NCBI GenBank assembly: GCA_031292385.1
Contig: JARLHE010000009.1
Span: forward strand, 18,048 to 82,047
Origin: Oligoflexia bacterium
Lineage (GTDB): Bacteria > Bdellovibrionota > UBA1018
Direction of reading: 5' to 3'
Length of the DNA: 64,000 nucleotides
Position numbers and translations under genes: made by a program. This document shows positions 36,431 to 45,116 of the stretch, piece after piece. Each line of letters opens with the position of its first letter. The first letter of the stretch is position 1. Under the pieces are notes generated by a model. That model saw only the letters and a list, made by a program, of their open reading frames with translations, did no database searches and was not told the origin of the DNA.

Positions 36431-37599
36431 AGTCCCCCCATTGGTCGCCCCGAAGCTGGCGGGAAAAGCCGGCGCAACAGCTTCCGACTTATCCCGACCC
36501 GGAAAAACTCGCGGCGGTGGAACGACAGCTCTCCGCGCAACCTCCCCTGGTTGCCGCAAGCGAGACCCGTCGGCTGAAAACACGGCTCACCGAGGTCTGT
36601 CAGGGCAATGCCTTCCTGCTTCAAGGCGGCGATTGCGCCGAAAGCTTCGGTGAATCCTCGCGCGAATCCATCCGGGATAATTTTCAGATCCTGGCGGAAA
36701 TGGCCAAAATCGTCAGCAAACACCGCGATCTTCCAGTCGTCCAAGTGGGGCGCGTCGCCGGCCAGTTCGCCAAGCCCCGTTCCAGCCAACTTGAAACCCG
36801 GAATGGAATGACTCTTCCCGCCTACCGGGGCGATTTGATCAATCGGTTCGAGTTCACCCGCGAGGGCCGCACGCCCGACCCCCAGCGCATGGAAACGGCC
36901 TACGCTTTTTCAGCCGCGAAACTGGAAGTGCTTCGAACTTTCAGCGACGAGTTTTACACCTCGCATGAAGCCCTACTCCTTCCCTACGAGGAAGCGCTCA
37001 CCCGTCGCGAAGAGGATAACTCCTGGTACGACGGCTCGGCCCATATGCTCTGGGTGGGCGAACGCACCCGCCAATTGGACGGGGCGCACATCGAATTCGC
37101 CCGCGGCATCGAGAACCCGATCGGCCTCAAATGCGGGCCCGATCTCGCCGCCGACGAGCTGCTCCAATTGATCGAGTTCCTCAATCCCGCCAACGAACCC
37201 GGGCGCCTCACGCTGATTACCCGAATGGGCTATCAAAAAATCTCATCCAAGCTCCCGCCCTTGATCCGCGCCGTCCAAAGCGCGGGTCATCGGGTGATTT
37301 GGTGCTGCGACCCTATGCACGGCAACACGACCGTCACCGCCAACGGCTATAAAACCCGCGCCTTCGGGCACGTCCTCGAGGAAGCCAAGCGGTTTTTTGA
37401 AATCCACCACGCCGAAGGCAGCCATGGCGGCGGGCTTCATTTCGAACTCACCGGCAAGGATGTCACCGAATGCACCGGCGGCAGTCCCGAAATCCGCGAA
37501 GAGCATTTAGCCGAAGGCCTCTATGAGACGCTTTGCGACCCCCGCCTGAATGCCCGACAAGCCTTGGAACTCGCCACTCAACTACACGAGAAAATTTGA
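36427..37599 (+). CDS. 3-deoxy-7-phosphoheptulonate synthase, class II
   Basis: A 390-residue plant/mycobacterial-type (class II) DAHP synthase. [19 protein letters not shown] is the class II N-terminus, and [14 protein letters not shown] carries the metal-binding Cys. [22 protein letters not shown], the [14 protein letters not shown] region and [14 protein letters not shown] follow. It condenses erythrose-4-phosphate with PEP, the first step of the pathway, yet is encoded last in the operon. It lacks the additional N-terminal and internal segments that bind aromatic effectors in the larger mycobacterial enzyme, so feedback control may differ (inference). The start overlaps the aroC stop (ATGA). 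Confidence 0.95.
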   Translation: MKSPHWSPRSWREKPAQQLPTYPDPEKLAAVERQLSAQPPLVAASETRRLKTRLTEVCQGNAFLLQGGDCAESFGESSRESIRDNFQILAEMAKIVSKHRDLPVVQVGRVAGQFAKPRSSQLETRNGMTLPAYRGDLINRFEFTREGRTPDPQRMETAYAFSAAKLEVLRTFSDEFYTSHEALLLPYEEALTRREEDNSWYDGSAHMLWVGERTRQLDGAHIEFARGIENPIGLKCGPDLAADELLQLIEFLNPANEPGRLTLITRMGYQKISSKLPPLIRAVQSAGHRVIWCCDPMHGNTTVTANGYKTRAFGHVLEEAKRFFEIHHAEGSHGGGLHFELTGKDVTECTGGSPEIREEHLAEGLYETLCDPRLNARQALELATQLHEKI

Positions 37600-37650
37600 C
37601 TCGGACGGCAATCCCCGCTAGAGCAAAAAGACAGGGGGAGCGAACGTCCT

Positions 37651-38604
37651 ATGTCTTTCATCAAAATCAAGTTCAAATCAGGTCAAACTTACGTCGCCAT
37701 CGCGGCGATTCTCGGTGCTTTTGCCGCTCAAGCCTTAGCGGATGACAGCAACAGCTCGCAAACCACGCCTCCTCCGGCCGCCAATGCGCAAGTCACCGGC
37801 ACGACTTCGACCGCTGCTGAGCAGGAAGTGGAGAATAAGCGCATGAAGGCGCTCGAAGGCTCTAAATCTCCTTGGAGCTTTCAGGCCCAGCTTCAATATT
37901 CCGGCTCGACCATCAACCACCCTTTCGCAGAAGATTTGCCGAACACGGGAGGAAGCAGCGTTGCTCCAAAAGTGACTTTGGGCGGCACGATCGCGGGCCG
38001 TTACCGAATCGATGAAAGCACGACGGCAGGCGTAGGAACCGGGATCGTGACCTATACCCCGTTTCAAGGGCCGAAGAACACCTCCGTATACGACCCTCAA
38101 GTGGATATCGCGCATTCCTTCAAGTTCGGGAAAATTCACAACCGCGCGGATTTCCAACTCCTTGGCTACACCGACAATCAGTACGGCTCGCAGCTCGGCT
38201 ATGCGACGATGATCACAGTTTCGGATGAGTCATTTTACACCTTCAAGTTCGGCTTGACCGTGGGTCTGTCTTTCGAGCTCGACTACAATATTTTCAAAGG
38301 CAAAGCGGGCTACGATCCTTCCGCGCAAACGCAATACGATCTTTTCACCGATCCGTACTTTGAGTATGCGCTTTCCGATAAGGTGAACCTTCGCTCGGTC
38401 ATCGGCATCCAAGCCTTGGGCCACCAAAACGATATGCACAGCGCCTTCGCGCAATATCACCAGAAGATTTACCAGACGTTCGGCGTGGGTGTTTCGATCT
38501 TCGAAGGTTGGTTTATCTATAACTTCGTACAAATCCCGGATTACACCAACGTAGCCACCAATACGTTGACCTACGGCTTCAGTACCATCATCGATTTGTT
38601 TTAA
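37651..38604 (+). CDS. Outer-membrane beta-barrel protein
   Basis: A 317-residue protein with a signal peptide (TYVAIAAILGAFAAQALA, cleaved at ALA-DDS) and a Thr/Pro/Gln-rich linker to residue 70. The remaining 245 residues are regular alternating beta strands, such as WSFQAQLQYSGSTI, RYRIDESTTAGVGTGIV and FKFGLTVGLSFELDYNIF. It ends YGFSTIIDLF, a C-terminal Phe as expected for BAM-dependent assembly. This predicts a barrel of about 10-14 strands, a porin or adhesion-type protein of unknown specificity. The ATG has AGGGGGAG upstream. It follows the aro operon by 51 bases but has its own ribosome-binding site and a strong terminator hairpin. Confidence 0.78.
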   Translation: MSFIKIKFKSGQTYVAIAAILGAFAAQALADDSNSSQTTPPPAANAQVTGTTSTAAEQEVENKRMKALEGSKSPWSFQAQLQYSGSTINHPFAEDLPNTGGSSVAPKVTLGGTIAGRYRIDESTTAGVGTGIVTYTPFQGPKNTSVYDPQVDIAHSFKFGKIHNRADFQLLGYTDNQYGSQLGYATMITVSDESFYTFKFGLTVGLSFELDYNIFKGKAGYDPSAQTQYDLFTDPYFEYALSDKVNLRSVIGIQALGHQNDMHSAFAQYHQKIYQTFGVGVSIFEGWFIYNFVQIPDYTNVATNTLTYGFSTIIDLF

Positions 38605-38616
38605 TTCCTGTCAAAA

Positions 38617-38656
38617 ATCTCTCACCGCTCTTCCCTCTCGATGGGCGGTGAGAGAT
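38617..38656 (+). terminator. Terminator hairpin after the barrel gene
   Basis: ATCTCTCACCGC (38617-38628) and GCGGTGAGAGAT (38645-38656) form a perfect 12-bp stem with a 16-base loop, 13 bases after the stop. There is no T-run. The remaining gap to 38861 is AT-rich and probably holds the promoter of the next gene. Confidence 0.7.
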
Positions 38657-38860
38657 CAGCTTCAGTCCCTTGTTTTCAATGCCGTTTATTTAAAGCGACC
38701 CGCCCCAAGCCCGTGATTTCAAAGCGACCGTCAAAAATGACACATTGTGACATATTTTGAAATTCGCTATCCTGAGATTGCCTACCAAGCTCCTTTAGGA
38801 AAGCCCGAAGAGGCCCGAAGAGGAATGAAATTTGTAGCTATATATCCGGGGGATCTCGAT

Positions 38861-39142
38861 ATGAAAAACTCATCAAAGTCTCAATCTGTCATGTCATTTT
38901 TAGGCGCATTGGGCTTGGTGATTGCGGCCGGCTTGACGAGCTTCTCGGCTTTCGCGCAAGCCAAGTCGGATAGCGCATCCGGGCAGTCGATCAAGCATCC
39001 AGAAACCGAGGAAGTGAGCAAGGGAGCCGAACGCTCCACGGCGTCGGTCAACGAGTCGGAAAAACAGAAAGAAGAAGCGCACGACCCCCTTCATATCGGC
39101 AACGGGATGCAGCCCTTCTATAGCGCCCGCAACTTGAAATAA
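38861..39142 (+). CDS. Small exported protein
   Basis: A 93-residue product from the ATG at 38861, chosen because GGGGGA lies seven bases upstream and a signal peptide begins there (FLGALGLVIAAGLTSFSAFA, cleavage at AFA-QAK). A longer frame from 38747 lacks these. The mature 57 residues are highly charged and hydrophilic (HPETEEVSKGAERSTAS, NESEKQKEEA) and end GMQPFYSARNLK; they look disordered. No family is recognised. The location is probably the periplasm. Confidence 0.6.
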   Translation: MKNSSKSQSVMSFLGALGLVIAAGLTSFSAFAQAKSDSASGQSIKHPETEEVSKGAERSTASVNESEKQKEEAHDPLHIGNGMQPFYSARNLK

Positions 39143-39160
39143 GTCGGGGCCGCCTGCCGC

Positions 39161-39706
39161 TCAAAAATGGATCGCCAACATCACGCTGGAGTAAGGCGTA
39201 GCGCGAAGCGCGCCGTTGGCGGTTGATGGGTCGGGCAAAAACCGGGCGGCGATCCGAGGGGTTAACCCGACGTGCTCCGATAATTTGAATTCGTACCCCA
39301 CCCCGACTTCAGCCCCAAGGCCGACGTGCGTGGTGACGGTGTTGATGGAGACCTCATCGGAAACGACCTTGGTAAGGCCGGCTTTCAAATCGACGAATCC
39401 TCGATCCAGAAGGGTGGCGCGCACGACCGCGCCCATGAAATGGATCGCCCCCGTTCCTCCGTCCAGATAGCTCAGAAAGGTGTGATCGTAAAATCCGCCG
39501 AGCTTCAATCCCTTGGCGAGGTTGAAAGTGTACTCCGCGCCGATCACCGGGCTCGGGCTGCGCAACTGATTCGCCCCGGAGCCCGCTCCGAAACTGAAGC
39601 CCCCCTCCGCGGACAAATCGGCCGCGTGCGCGGCGTCGCTCAAAAAGAGATTCGAAAAAAAGCTCAAAAGCACGCTGAAGATCACGATGACCGGTAAAAT
39701 TGCCAT
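39161..39706 (-). CDS. Small outer-membrane beta-barrel protein
   Basis: A 181-residue protein. Signal peptide LPVIVIFSVLLSFFSNLFLS with cleavage after AAHAA. The mature part is alternating beta strands (GLKLGGFYDHTFLSYL, VGLGAEVGVGYEFKL, VGLTPRIAARFLP) and ends SSVMLAIHF with a C-terminal Phe, typical of an eight-stranded OmpA/OmpW-type barrel. The function is not known. It converges with the small exported protein 18 bases away. The upstream gap to the tRNA holds only repeats. Confidence 0.75.
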   Translation of the reverse strand: MAILPVIVIFSVLLSFFSNLFLSDAAHAADLSAEGGFSFGAGSGANQLRSPSPVIGAEYTFNLAKGLKLGGFYDHTFLSYLDGGTGAIHFMGAVVRATLLDRGFVDLKAGLTKVVSDEVSINTVTTHVGLGAEVGVGYEFKLSEHVGLTPRIAARFLPDPSTANGALRATPYSSVMLAIHF

Positions 39707-39786
39707 CTAAGCAGGCTAGAGGAAGCCGAAACGGCTAAGCAAGCATGCCACTCCGAGCGACAACGCGTTTTACATAACTATTACTC

Positions 39787-39849
39787 AAAAGGTAGGCCGT
39801 ACCTTTTGGTTGAGATCCGCGTCAAATGGTAGACCGTGCCGTTTGTAAA
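39787..39849. repeat. Two imperfect tandem palindromic repeats upstream of tRNA-Glu
   Basis: CAAAAGGTA (39787-39795) pairs with TACCTTTTG (39801-39809) around GGCCG. About 37 bases on, a related unit starts CAAATGGTAGACCGTGCC (from 39824) and ends GTTTG. Unit 2 is a diverged copy of unit 1. They could be binding sites for a recombinase or regulator. Confidence 0.5.
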
Positions 39850-39898
39850 ACTCTTGGTGTGCTCCGAGGCCTGTGATAAGCACTAGGTCTGCCATTAT

Positions 39899-39974
39899 GT
39901 CCCTATCGTCTAGAGGCCTAGGACAGCGCCTTCTCACGGCGTAAACCCGGGTTCGAATCCCGGTAGGGACGCCA
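39899..39974 (+). tRNA. tRNA-Glu (anticodon CTC), CCA encoded
   Basis: Cloverleaf with acceptor GTCCCTA/TAGGGAC, D-arm around TCGTCTAGAGGCCTAGGA, and anticodon stem GCGCC/GGCGT with loop TTCTCAC. T-arm CCGGGTTCGAATCCCGG follows. The middle of the loop gives anticodon CTC, read as Glu. The 3' CCA is encoded. It is a distinct isoacceptor from the copy at 61558 (TTC). Confidence 0.95.
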
Positions 39975-39986
39975 TTTTCATAATCA

Positions 39987-40020
39987 GTACCCAGAATACG
40001 ATTAACTGTATTCCGGGTAC
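39987..40020 (+). terminator. Hairpin after tRNA-Glu(CTC)
   Basis: GTACCC-A-GAATAC (39987-39999) pairs with GTATTC-C-GGGTAC (40008-40020), a 12-bp stem with one A/C mismatch and an 8-base loop. It lies 13 bases after the CCA end, with no T-run. Confidence 0.5.
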
Positions 40021-40088
40021 CGAACAGTATACACGCCGCCACGACCCACTTTTGTCAGTAGATTTTTGAGTAACGAAGCGGCATAAAA

Positions 40089-41279
40089 ATGAGAATACTG
40101 ACATTAAAAAAACTTTTAGATTTAAATGCGATTTTTCTGGTTTTCATGATTTACGCGCCTCCGGCTAATGCTTGGGATTATGTAAATCTAGAGAATCGAT
40201 GCCACGCTGAGATCGAGCAATACTGTCAAACTGAGACACAGGCCTCGGGCGATGATCGAGCGAAGAAATCTATAGTTCTTGATTGTCTCAGGAAACATAC
40301 CGACGATCTTTCAAACGGTTGTAAGGTAGAACTTAAAGATGGCCCCCTGGCCGAGATGCCAAGATTATCTCCAAAGGCGGTTCCCGGTTTCGCGGCACTG
40401 GGTGGACTTGGACTCATTCCAGCTTCTGTGCCGACTGTGAATTACGGAGGTTCGTTCACGCCTCAGCAACAGTCGGGCGATGTCGTTCAAAATCATTTGA
40501 CGATTCAAACTCCGATCTATCAGGACGATAAGAATTTATTTTCTTTGTCGGCGGGAGCGACGTCTCTCCATTTCGGTCAGGAACAAACGCTGGATACCTC
40601 TGGAATTCCAGTGCCGATCGATCTTTGGAAGATTGACTTCGGCGGTGGTTACTCACGTAAAATCGACGACGATAAATTGATTGGCGGTCGTCTGAGTATT
40701 GGGTCGGCAAGCGACCACCCCTTCGCGGATTTTGATGTAACAACTATTGGAGCCAGTGCTTATTATAGCTGGGCAAGCACAGAGCACAGTCGCTGGATGC
40801 TGACGATTTTATTCTCCAACAACAATCCGATCATTAACTACGTGCCAATTCCCGGCTTTATTTACATGTATGAAACGCCGACGTTTATTGGAATGTTTGG
40901 GTTTCCGTATAGCTCGATGGTTTGGAAGCCAAGCGATCCGTGGATGTATACACTTTCCATTTTTGGTCCCACGATCAATGCTGAGATCGCTTACGGCAAT
41001 CCTAAAAACGCTCAAATTTATACGGGTTTCAATTGGATCCAACAATCCTATCTCCCGGAAAACAGACCCGAGACGAATGATCGCTTGTACTACGATGAAA
41101 AACATCTTCCGCTTGGAGTGAGATTTCCGGTAACCAAAGGCCTTTTTAGCGACCTTTCCGTCGGATACGCGTTTGATCGTTCCGCCTATGAAGGAGAACA
41201 TTTTCTTAGCAAGAATGAGGGCAGCGCGACGTTGGCAAGTTCGTGGTACGGAGCTTGGAATCTAAGACTTGTGCTGTAA
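40089..41279 (+). CDS. Exported Cys-rich (GLG1-like) plus beta-barrel protein
   Basis: A 396-residue protein. Signal peptide LNAIFLVFMIYAPPANA, cleaved before WDY. Residues 35-85 contain CHAEIEQYC, then LDCLRKHTDDLSNGCKVEL, the four-cysteine spacing of the GLG1-type Cys-rich repeat seen in many secreted bacterial proteins. Residues 110-396 are beta-rich (TIQTPIYQDDKNLFSL, YYSWASTEHSRWMLTIL) and end SSWYGAWNLRLVL, suggesting an outer-membrane barrel. The pairing of the two parts is unusual. Base composition is distinctly more AT-rich than neighbours, and it directly follows a tRNA gene, both hints of acquisition. Confidence 0.68.
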   Translation: MRILTLKKLLDLNAIFLVFMIYAPPANAWDYVNLENRCHAEIEQYCQTETQASGDDRAKKSIVLDCLRKHTDDLSNGCKVELKDGPLAEMPRLSPKAVPGFAALGGLGLIPASVPTVNYGGSFTPQQQSGDVVQNHLTIQTPIYQDDKNLFSLSAGATSLHFGQEQTLDTSGIPVPIDLWKIDFGGGYSRKIDDDKLIGGRLSIGSASDHPFADFDVTTIGASAYYSWASTEHSRWMLTILFSNNNPIINYVPIPGFIYMYETPTFIGMFGFPYSSMVWKPSDPWMYTLSIFGPTINAEIAYGNPKNAQIYTGFNWIQQSYLPENRPETNDRLYYDEKHLPLGVRFPVTKGLFSDLSVGYAFDRSAYEGEHFLSKNEGSATLASSWYGAWNLRLVL

Positions 41280-41303
41280 GCCCGAGCGTTGCTAAGCCGT
41301 TCT

Positions 41304-42008
41304 CTACCCAAAAGAAATTCCCATGATCCGCCCGATGCCAGTGGTCACGGCCATCGCGATGATGCCGCCGATGACGACTCGCAGAGCGGCACGCCCCCGG
41401 GGAGCGCCGCCGATATAGGCACCAAACGCTCCCAAAACCGCCAAACTGAGGAGCGAAAGAACGGAAATCGCTTCCAGGGCGTACTCCCGCGGCACCACGG
41501 CGAGGCCAATGACAGGAATCAAAGCGAAAACCGAAAAACTGACCGCCGAAACCCATGCCGCTTCAAAGGGATTTACCACCGGCGCTCCGTCGTTAAACCC
41601 CAACTCATCCCGAAGATGAGCCGCGAGCCGGTCACTGGCGCTTAATTCCTCCGCCACTTGCGCCGCCAAGGAAGGATTCAAACCCCGCTTGATGTAAATA
41701 TTTGTGAGCTCTTTGAGCTCCGCCTTAGGCTGCGTCGCGAGTTCCATCTTCTCCTGTTCCAGGTCCGCCAAAAACGCGTCTTTCTGGCTGCTGACGGAAA
41801 CGAATTCACCGACCGCCATCGACATGGCGCCGGCAACCAGGCCCGAAACGCCGCTGATCAGGACCACGCTCTTGCTCGCGTTGGATGCCGCGACGCCAAG
41901 CATCAAACTCGCGGTCGACACGATCGCGTCGTTCGACCCGAGCACCGCCGCGCGAAGCCAGCCGGTGCGTTCGCTTTTATGTCTTTCTTGATGAGGTCGG
42001 GTTCGCAT
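41304..42008 (-). CDS. VIT1/CCC1 family metal transporter
   Basis: A 234-residue membrane protein of the vacuolar iron transporter family. GWLRAAVLGSNDAIVSTASL is the first helix with the metal-path Asp. VLISGVSGLVAGAMSMAVGE gives the MxxxE helix 2, and VSVSSQKDAFLADLEQEK starts the cytoplasmic metal-binding helices. FEAAWVSAVSFSVFALIPVI and later helices complete five membrane spans. It exports or sequesters Fe(II) or Mn(II). In bacteria it likely moves metal out of the cytoplasm. Length is standard. It has no operon partner; the gene upstream on the same strand is 62 bases away. Confidence 0.92.
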   Translation of the reverse strand: MRTRPHQERHKSERTGWLRAAVLGSNDAIVSTASLMLGVAASNASKSVVLISGVSGLVAGAMSMAVGEFVSVSSQKDAFLADLEQEKMELATQPKAELKELTNIYIKRGLNPSLAAQVAEELSASDRLAAHLRDELGFNDGAPVVNPFEAAWVSAVSFSVFALIPVIGLAVVPREYALEAISVLSLLSLAVLGAFGAYIGGAPRGRAALRVVIGGIIAMAVTTGIGRIMGISFG

Positions 42009-42070
42009 CCGGGATGTCTATCAGAAAGCAACCCGCTTTCAACATCAAGAAACGGACAGAAAGGGCCGAA

Positions 42071-42823
42071 TTATGGCGACCCCATAGAAGCGCCGTGCAT
42101 AGGTCCTATCGATGGCGATGAGGACGGCGATGGCGACGCGGATGGGGATGACGAAGGCGAAGCGCTGGGCGACGGGGATGGCGACACGGACGGGGATGGG
42201 CTTGGTGACACCCCTCCAAGCGCCGCGACAATCAGATTGATATGAGATTGCAGCATGGCCAAAGTCGAGTTGATGATCGGCTGAAGGGTCGAATTTGCAT
42301 TTTGAGCGGCCGCCAGCTGCAGATCCGCGAGGAACCGCCTGGCCTTGCCAAGCTCGACCTGAAGATAAGCGTTGTCATAATCCGAATTCGGCAACAGGCT
42401 CAGTTGCGAGTCGATCGCGGTTTCGAAAGTCGCCGATTGAAACTCATACAGCGGAAGATCGGCGGAGGCGGCTAAAGTCAAAAGCTGCTGTTGGTTGGAT
42501 TGAAAATTCGTCGATAAGGTCTCGGAAAGCTGCTGGTTGGAAGAATTTTGCAAGCGAGTCTGCGCGAGCTGATTCTCCTGTATTTCAAGGCCATCTATAT
42601 GATGGATGAGATTCGCGATGGCGACGCTGTTGAGCTGGACCACCGCAGCCGTCACGAAGGGAGCAGCGCTAACGGTCGGCCCAGGGGTCGCTGATGAGCT
42701 CGGGCTCGCACCGGGGCTCGGGCTCGAAATAGGGCCGGGAGCGGCGTAAGCGAGCGCGACCGCCGCCCCTAATCCGAACAGCACGGCGATGGATGGCAAC
42801 GTGAATTTGTTATTTAGGATCAT
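42071..42823 (-). CDS. Exported DUF4142-like protein with Pro/Ser tails
   Basis: A 250-residue protein. Signal peptide SIAVLFGLGAAVALAYA, cleaved near YAA-PGP. A first Pro/Ser-rich stretch covers residues 30-53. The central 140 residues are helical with the DUF4142 ferritin-like pattern (HIDGLEIQENQLAQTRLQNS, LTLAASADLPLY). The C-terminal 45 residues repeat PSPSPS and SASPS and end HGASMGSP. DUF4142 proteins are periplasmic helical bundles of unknown function, often linked to stress. Assignment to the family is moderate because the usual central His (in a DH pair) is not seen. It is divergent from the response regulator at 42931. Confidence 0.65.
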   Translation of the reverse strand: MILNNKFTLPSIAVLFGLGAAVALAYAAPGPISSPSPGASPSSSATPGPTVSAAPFVTAAVVQLNSVAIANLIHHIDGLEIQENQLAQTRLQNSSNQQLSETLSTNFQSNQQQLLTLAASADLPLYEFQSATFETAIDSQLSLLPNSDYDNAYLQVELGKARRFLADLQLAAAQNANSTLQPIINSTLAMLQSHINLIVAALGGVSPSPSPSVSPSPSPSASPSSSPSASPSPSSSPSIGPMHGASMGSP

Positions 42824-42930
42824 TTTTTTAGTCTCCGTCGTCCAAAGCCTCTAGCAATCGTTATGCTGGATGCCGAGCTCCGCTTAAAAAAACACGCGAC
42901 TCATTGGATTTTTAGGTTAAAAGAACGGGT

Positions 42931-43626
42931 ATGCGCCTTCTCGTCGTCGAAGACCAAAAGAAGATGGCAAGCTTCCTGAAACGCGGCCTGACCGAAGCGG
43001 GCTACGCGGTCGATTTGGCCGAAACCGGGCAAGCGGCGGAGTCCCTCGCGGACGAAAACCCATACGACCTGATCGTGCTCGATGCCATGCTTCCCGACCA
43101 AAACGGCTTCGATACGGCCAGGCATCTTCGGGTCGAAGCTTACAGCGGCCCGATTCTAATGCTCACGGCGCTTTCAGGAACCAAAGACAAAATCCACGGC
43201 CTCGACGCCGGAGCGGACGACTACCTGGTCAAGCCGTTTGATTTCGAAGAGCTCCTGGCGAGAATCCGCGCCCTGCTGCGACGGCACTCCGGAACGACCG
43301 CGGCCGGCAATTCCGTTCTGAAATTCGCCGACATTCAGATGGATCTCATCAAGCGCAAAATCCATCGGGGAAAACGCGAGCTCCTCCTGACCGCGAAAGA
43401 GTTTTCGCTTTTGGAGTATTTTCTGAGAAACCCGGGCCGTCCGGTTTCACGCACCGAAATCAGCGAGCATGTTTGGGACGCGCATTTCGACAGCGAGAGC
43501 AATGTCATCGACGTTTACATCAATCTGCTCAGAAAAAAGCTGGAAACCGGCCAGGAGAAAAAGATCCTGAAAACGGTCATCGGAATCGGATACGCTCTCA
43601 CGGATGAAAATCCCGATGCCCAATGA
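42931..43626 (+). CDS. OmpR-family response regulator
   Basis: A 231-residue two-domain regulator. In the receiver (1-115), acidic residues are in LLVVEDQ, the phosphorylation site is Asp51 in LIVLDAMLPDQNGF, and the conserved Thr79 is in MLTA and Lys101 in LVKPFDF. The winged-helix output domain (about 130-225) has LLTAKEFSLLEYFLRNPGR, ISEHVWD and VIDVYINLLRKKL. It most resembles the CusR/CopR/TctD branch. It is followed after 10 bases by its sensor kinase and then an HtrA-like protease, suggesting an envelope-stress or metal response. Confidence 0.95.
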   Translation: MRLLVVEDQKKMASFLKRGLTEAGYAVDLAETGQAAESLADENPYDLIVLDAMLPDQNGFDTARHLRVEAYSGPILMLTALSGTKDKIHGLDAGADDYLVKPFDFEELLARIRALLRRHSGTTAAGNSVLKFADIQMDLIKRKIHRGKRELLLTAKEFSLLEYFLRNPGRPVSRTEISEHVWDAHFDSESNVIDVYINLLRKKLETGQEKKILKTVIGIGYALTDENPDAQ

Positions 43627-43636
43627 AGGATAAGTC

Positions 43637-45049
43637 ATGGGCAACTTCTCCTTCCTGAACAGCATACGCACCCGACTGACCGCGCTGTTTCTGCTGATCT
43701 TCGGGATGACCCTGATCTTTTTCTGCAGCGTTCTCTACTATTACTTCGTCACCACCAACCAGACCAATTTCGACCTGGCGCTTTTCAACCATGCGGTGGA
43801 CATCGCGAACACCATCAATATCGATCTTTTCGGATCCGTTTCCGTCGATGCCTCGGCCATTTCCGGATCGGGAAAGGCATTCCCCTTTTCGGCCGGTTCG
43901 ACGTTTTTGCAGCTCACGGATTCGGACGGGAGGATACTCGCGCGCTCCAGCAACCTCGCGAATTACGCCCTGCCGATAGATCCGCAGGACTGGAAACAGC
44001 TCTTCTCCGCCCGCGGCCCCGCCTGGATCGCGCGCGATATCCAAGTCGGCAAGCAGCCGGTCACCTATCGCATGCTTTCGTACCGAAGCTGGGGCATCAT
44101 GAGATCGGAATACGTTCTTCAGATCGCCGTGCCCACTACCCTTCTGGAGAAGAATCGCCTGGGCCTTCTGACGTTTTTCGGGATCGGAATCCCGCTCACG
44201 CTTCTAGTCGCCTCCTTGGGCGGGCTTTTCCTCTCCGGTCGCGCGTTGAGCCCCGTAGCCTTGATCATCGAGAAAATCAGGCGGATCGAGGCCAGCAATT
44301 TGACGGAGCGGCTGCCGCTCCCGGCGACACACGATGAAATCCAGAGCCTGTCCACGGCATTTAACGAATTGCTGGAGCGGCTTCAACGTTCGTTCGAAAG
44401 CCAGGATCGCTTCATCGCCGACGCCTCGCACGAGCTCAAAACACCGCTTGCGATTTTGCGGGGCGAGCTCGATCTGCTCAAAGGACGGACTCCCGACGCT
44501 GGCGAGCTGCAAGCCTTTTATCAGAACTCCTCGCATGAGCTCGATTATCTGGGCCGGATTCTCGAAAACCTCCTGACGCTCGCGCGGATCGACGCGGGTG
44601 CGGCTTCCTTGGTGATGAAACCCGTACGGCTGGACGAGCTTTTGATCGAGCTTGCCGCCAGGGAAAAACGGCTGAGCTTGAACCTTTTCGGCGAGAATTT
44701 CGAAACCCAAGGGGACTCGGATTTATTGCGGAGTCTCTTCAAGAACCTGATCGATAACGCGATTAAATTCTCCCCCGCCGGATCGAAAATCGATATCAGC
44801 CTGACCGAGCTTCCCGGCACGATCCGCGCGCAGATCACGAACGCCGGAGAGAGGATCCCCCCTCAGCTGATTCCCCATATTTTTGAGCGTTTTTACCGTG
44901 TTCCCCGTACCAGCAACGCCGACAAACCCGGAGCCGGCCTGGGGCTTGCGATCGTGAAAAAGATCGCGGACGCCCATCATGCCGAAATCTCAGTCACTTC
45001 GAGTGAGAGCGGCGTCACCCAGTTCCGGCTCGAGATTAAAAAAGTTTAA
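43637..45049 (+). CDS. Sensor histidine kinase
   Basis: A 470-residue membrane kinase. TM1 is LTALFLLIFGMTLIFFCSVL (residues 15-34) and TM2 is LGLLTFFGIGIPLTLLVASL (about 175-195), flanking a 140-residue periplasmic sensor. A HAMP domain follows (SGRALSPVALIIEKIRRI). The HisKA box is ASHELKTPLAILRGEL, with phosphorylated His near residue 265. The ATPase domain has N box NLIDNAIKFSPAGS, DxGxx replaced by TNAGERIPPQ, F box FERFYR and G2 box GAGLGLAIVKKI. The G1 Asp change to Asn/Ala-Gly is unusual but seen in some kinases. It partners the response regulator upstream. Confidence 0.94.
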   Translation: MGNFSFLNSIRTRLTALFLLIFGMTLIFFCSVLYYYFVTTNQTNFDLALFNHAVDIANTINIDLFGSVSVDASAISGSGKAFPFSAGSTFLQLTDSDGRILARSSNLANYALPIDPQDWKQLFSARGPAWIARDIQVGKQPVTYRMLSYRSWGIMRSEYVLQIAVPTTLLEKNRLGLLTFFGIGIPLTLLVASLGGLFLSGRALSPVALIIEKIRRIEASNLTERLPLPATHDEIQSLSTAFNELLERLQRSFESQDRFIADASHELKTPLAILRGELDLLKGRTPDAGELQAFYQNSSHELDYLGRILENLLTLARIDAGAASLVMKPVRLDELLIELAAREKRLSLNLFGENFETQGDSDLLRSLFKNLIDNAIKFSPAGSKIDISLTELPGTIRAQITNAGERIPPQLIPHIFERFYRVPRTSNADKPGAGLGLAIVKKIADAHHAEISVTSSESGVTQFRLEIKKV

Positions 45050-45116
45050 TCCCGTTTTAACGTCGTTTTCATCCCCGTCTTGTATCTTCGTTTGAAGAGA
45101 AAGGGGGACAAACGAA

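Noticed and set aside
39785..40042. 85-residue minus-strand frame across tRNA-Glu(CTC)
   Set aside because: Its middle (GVPTGIRTRVYAVRRRC) is a translation of the tRNA gene, a common false call. The flank beyond it has no recognisable protein.
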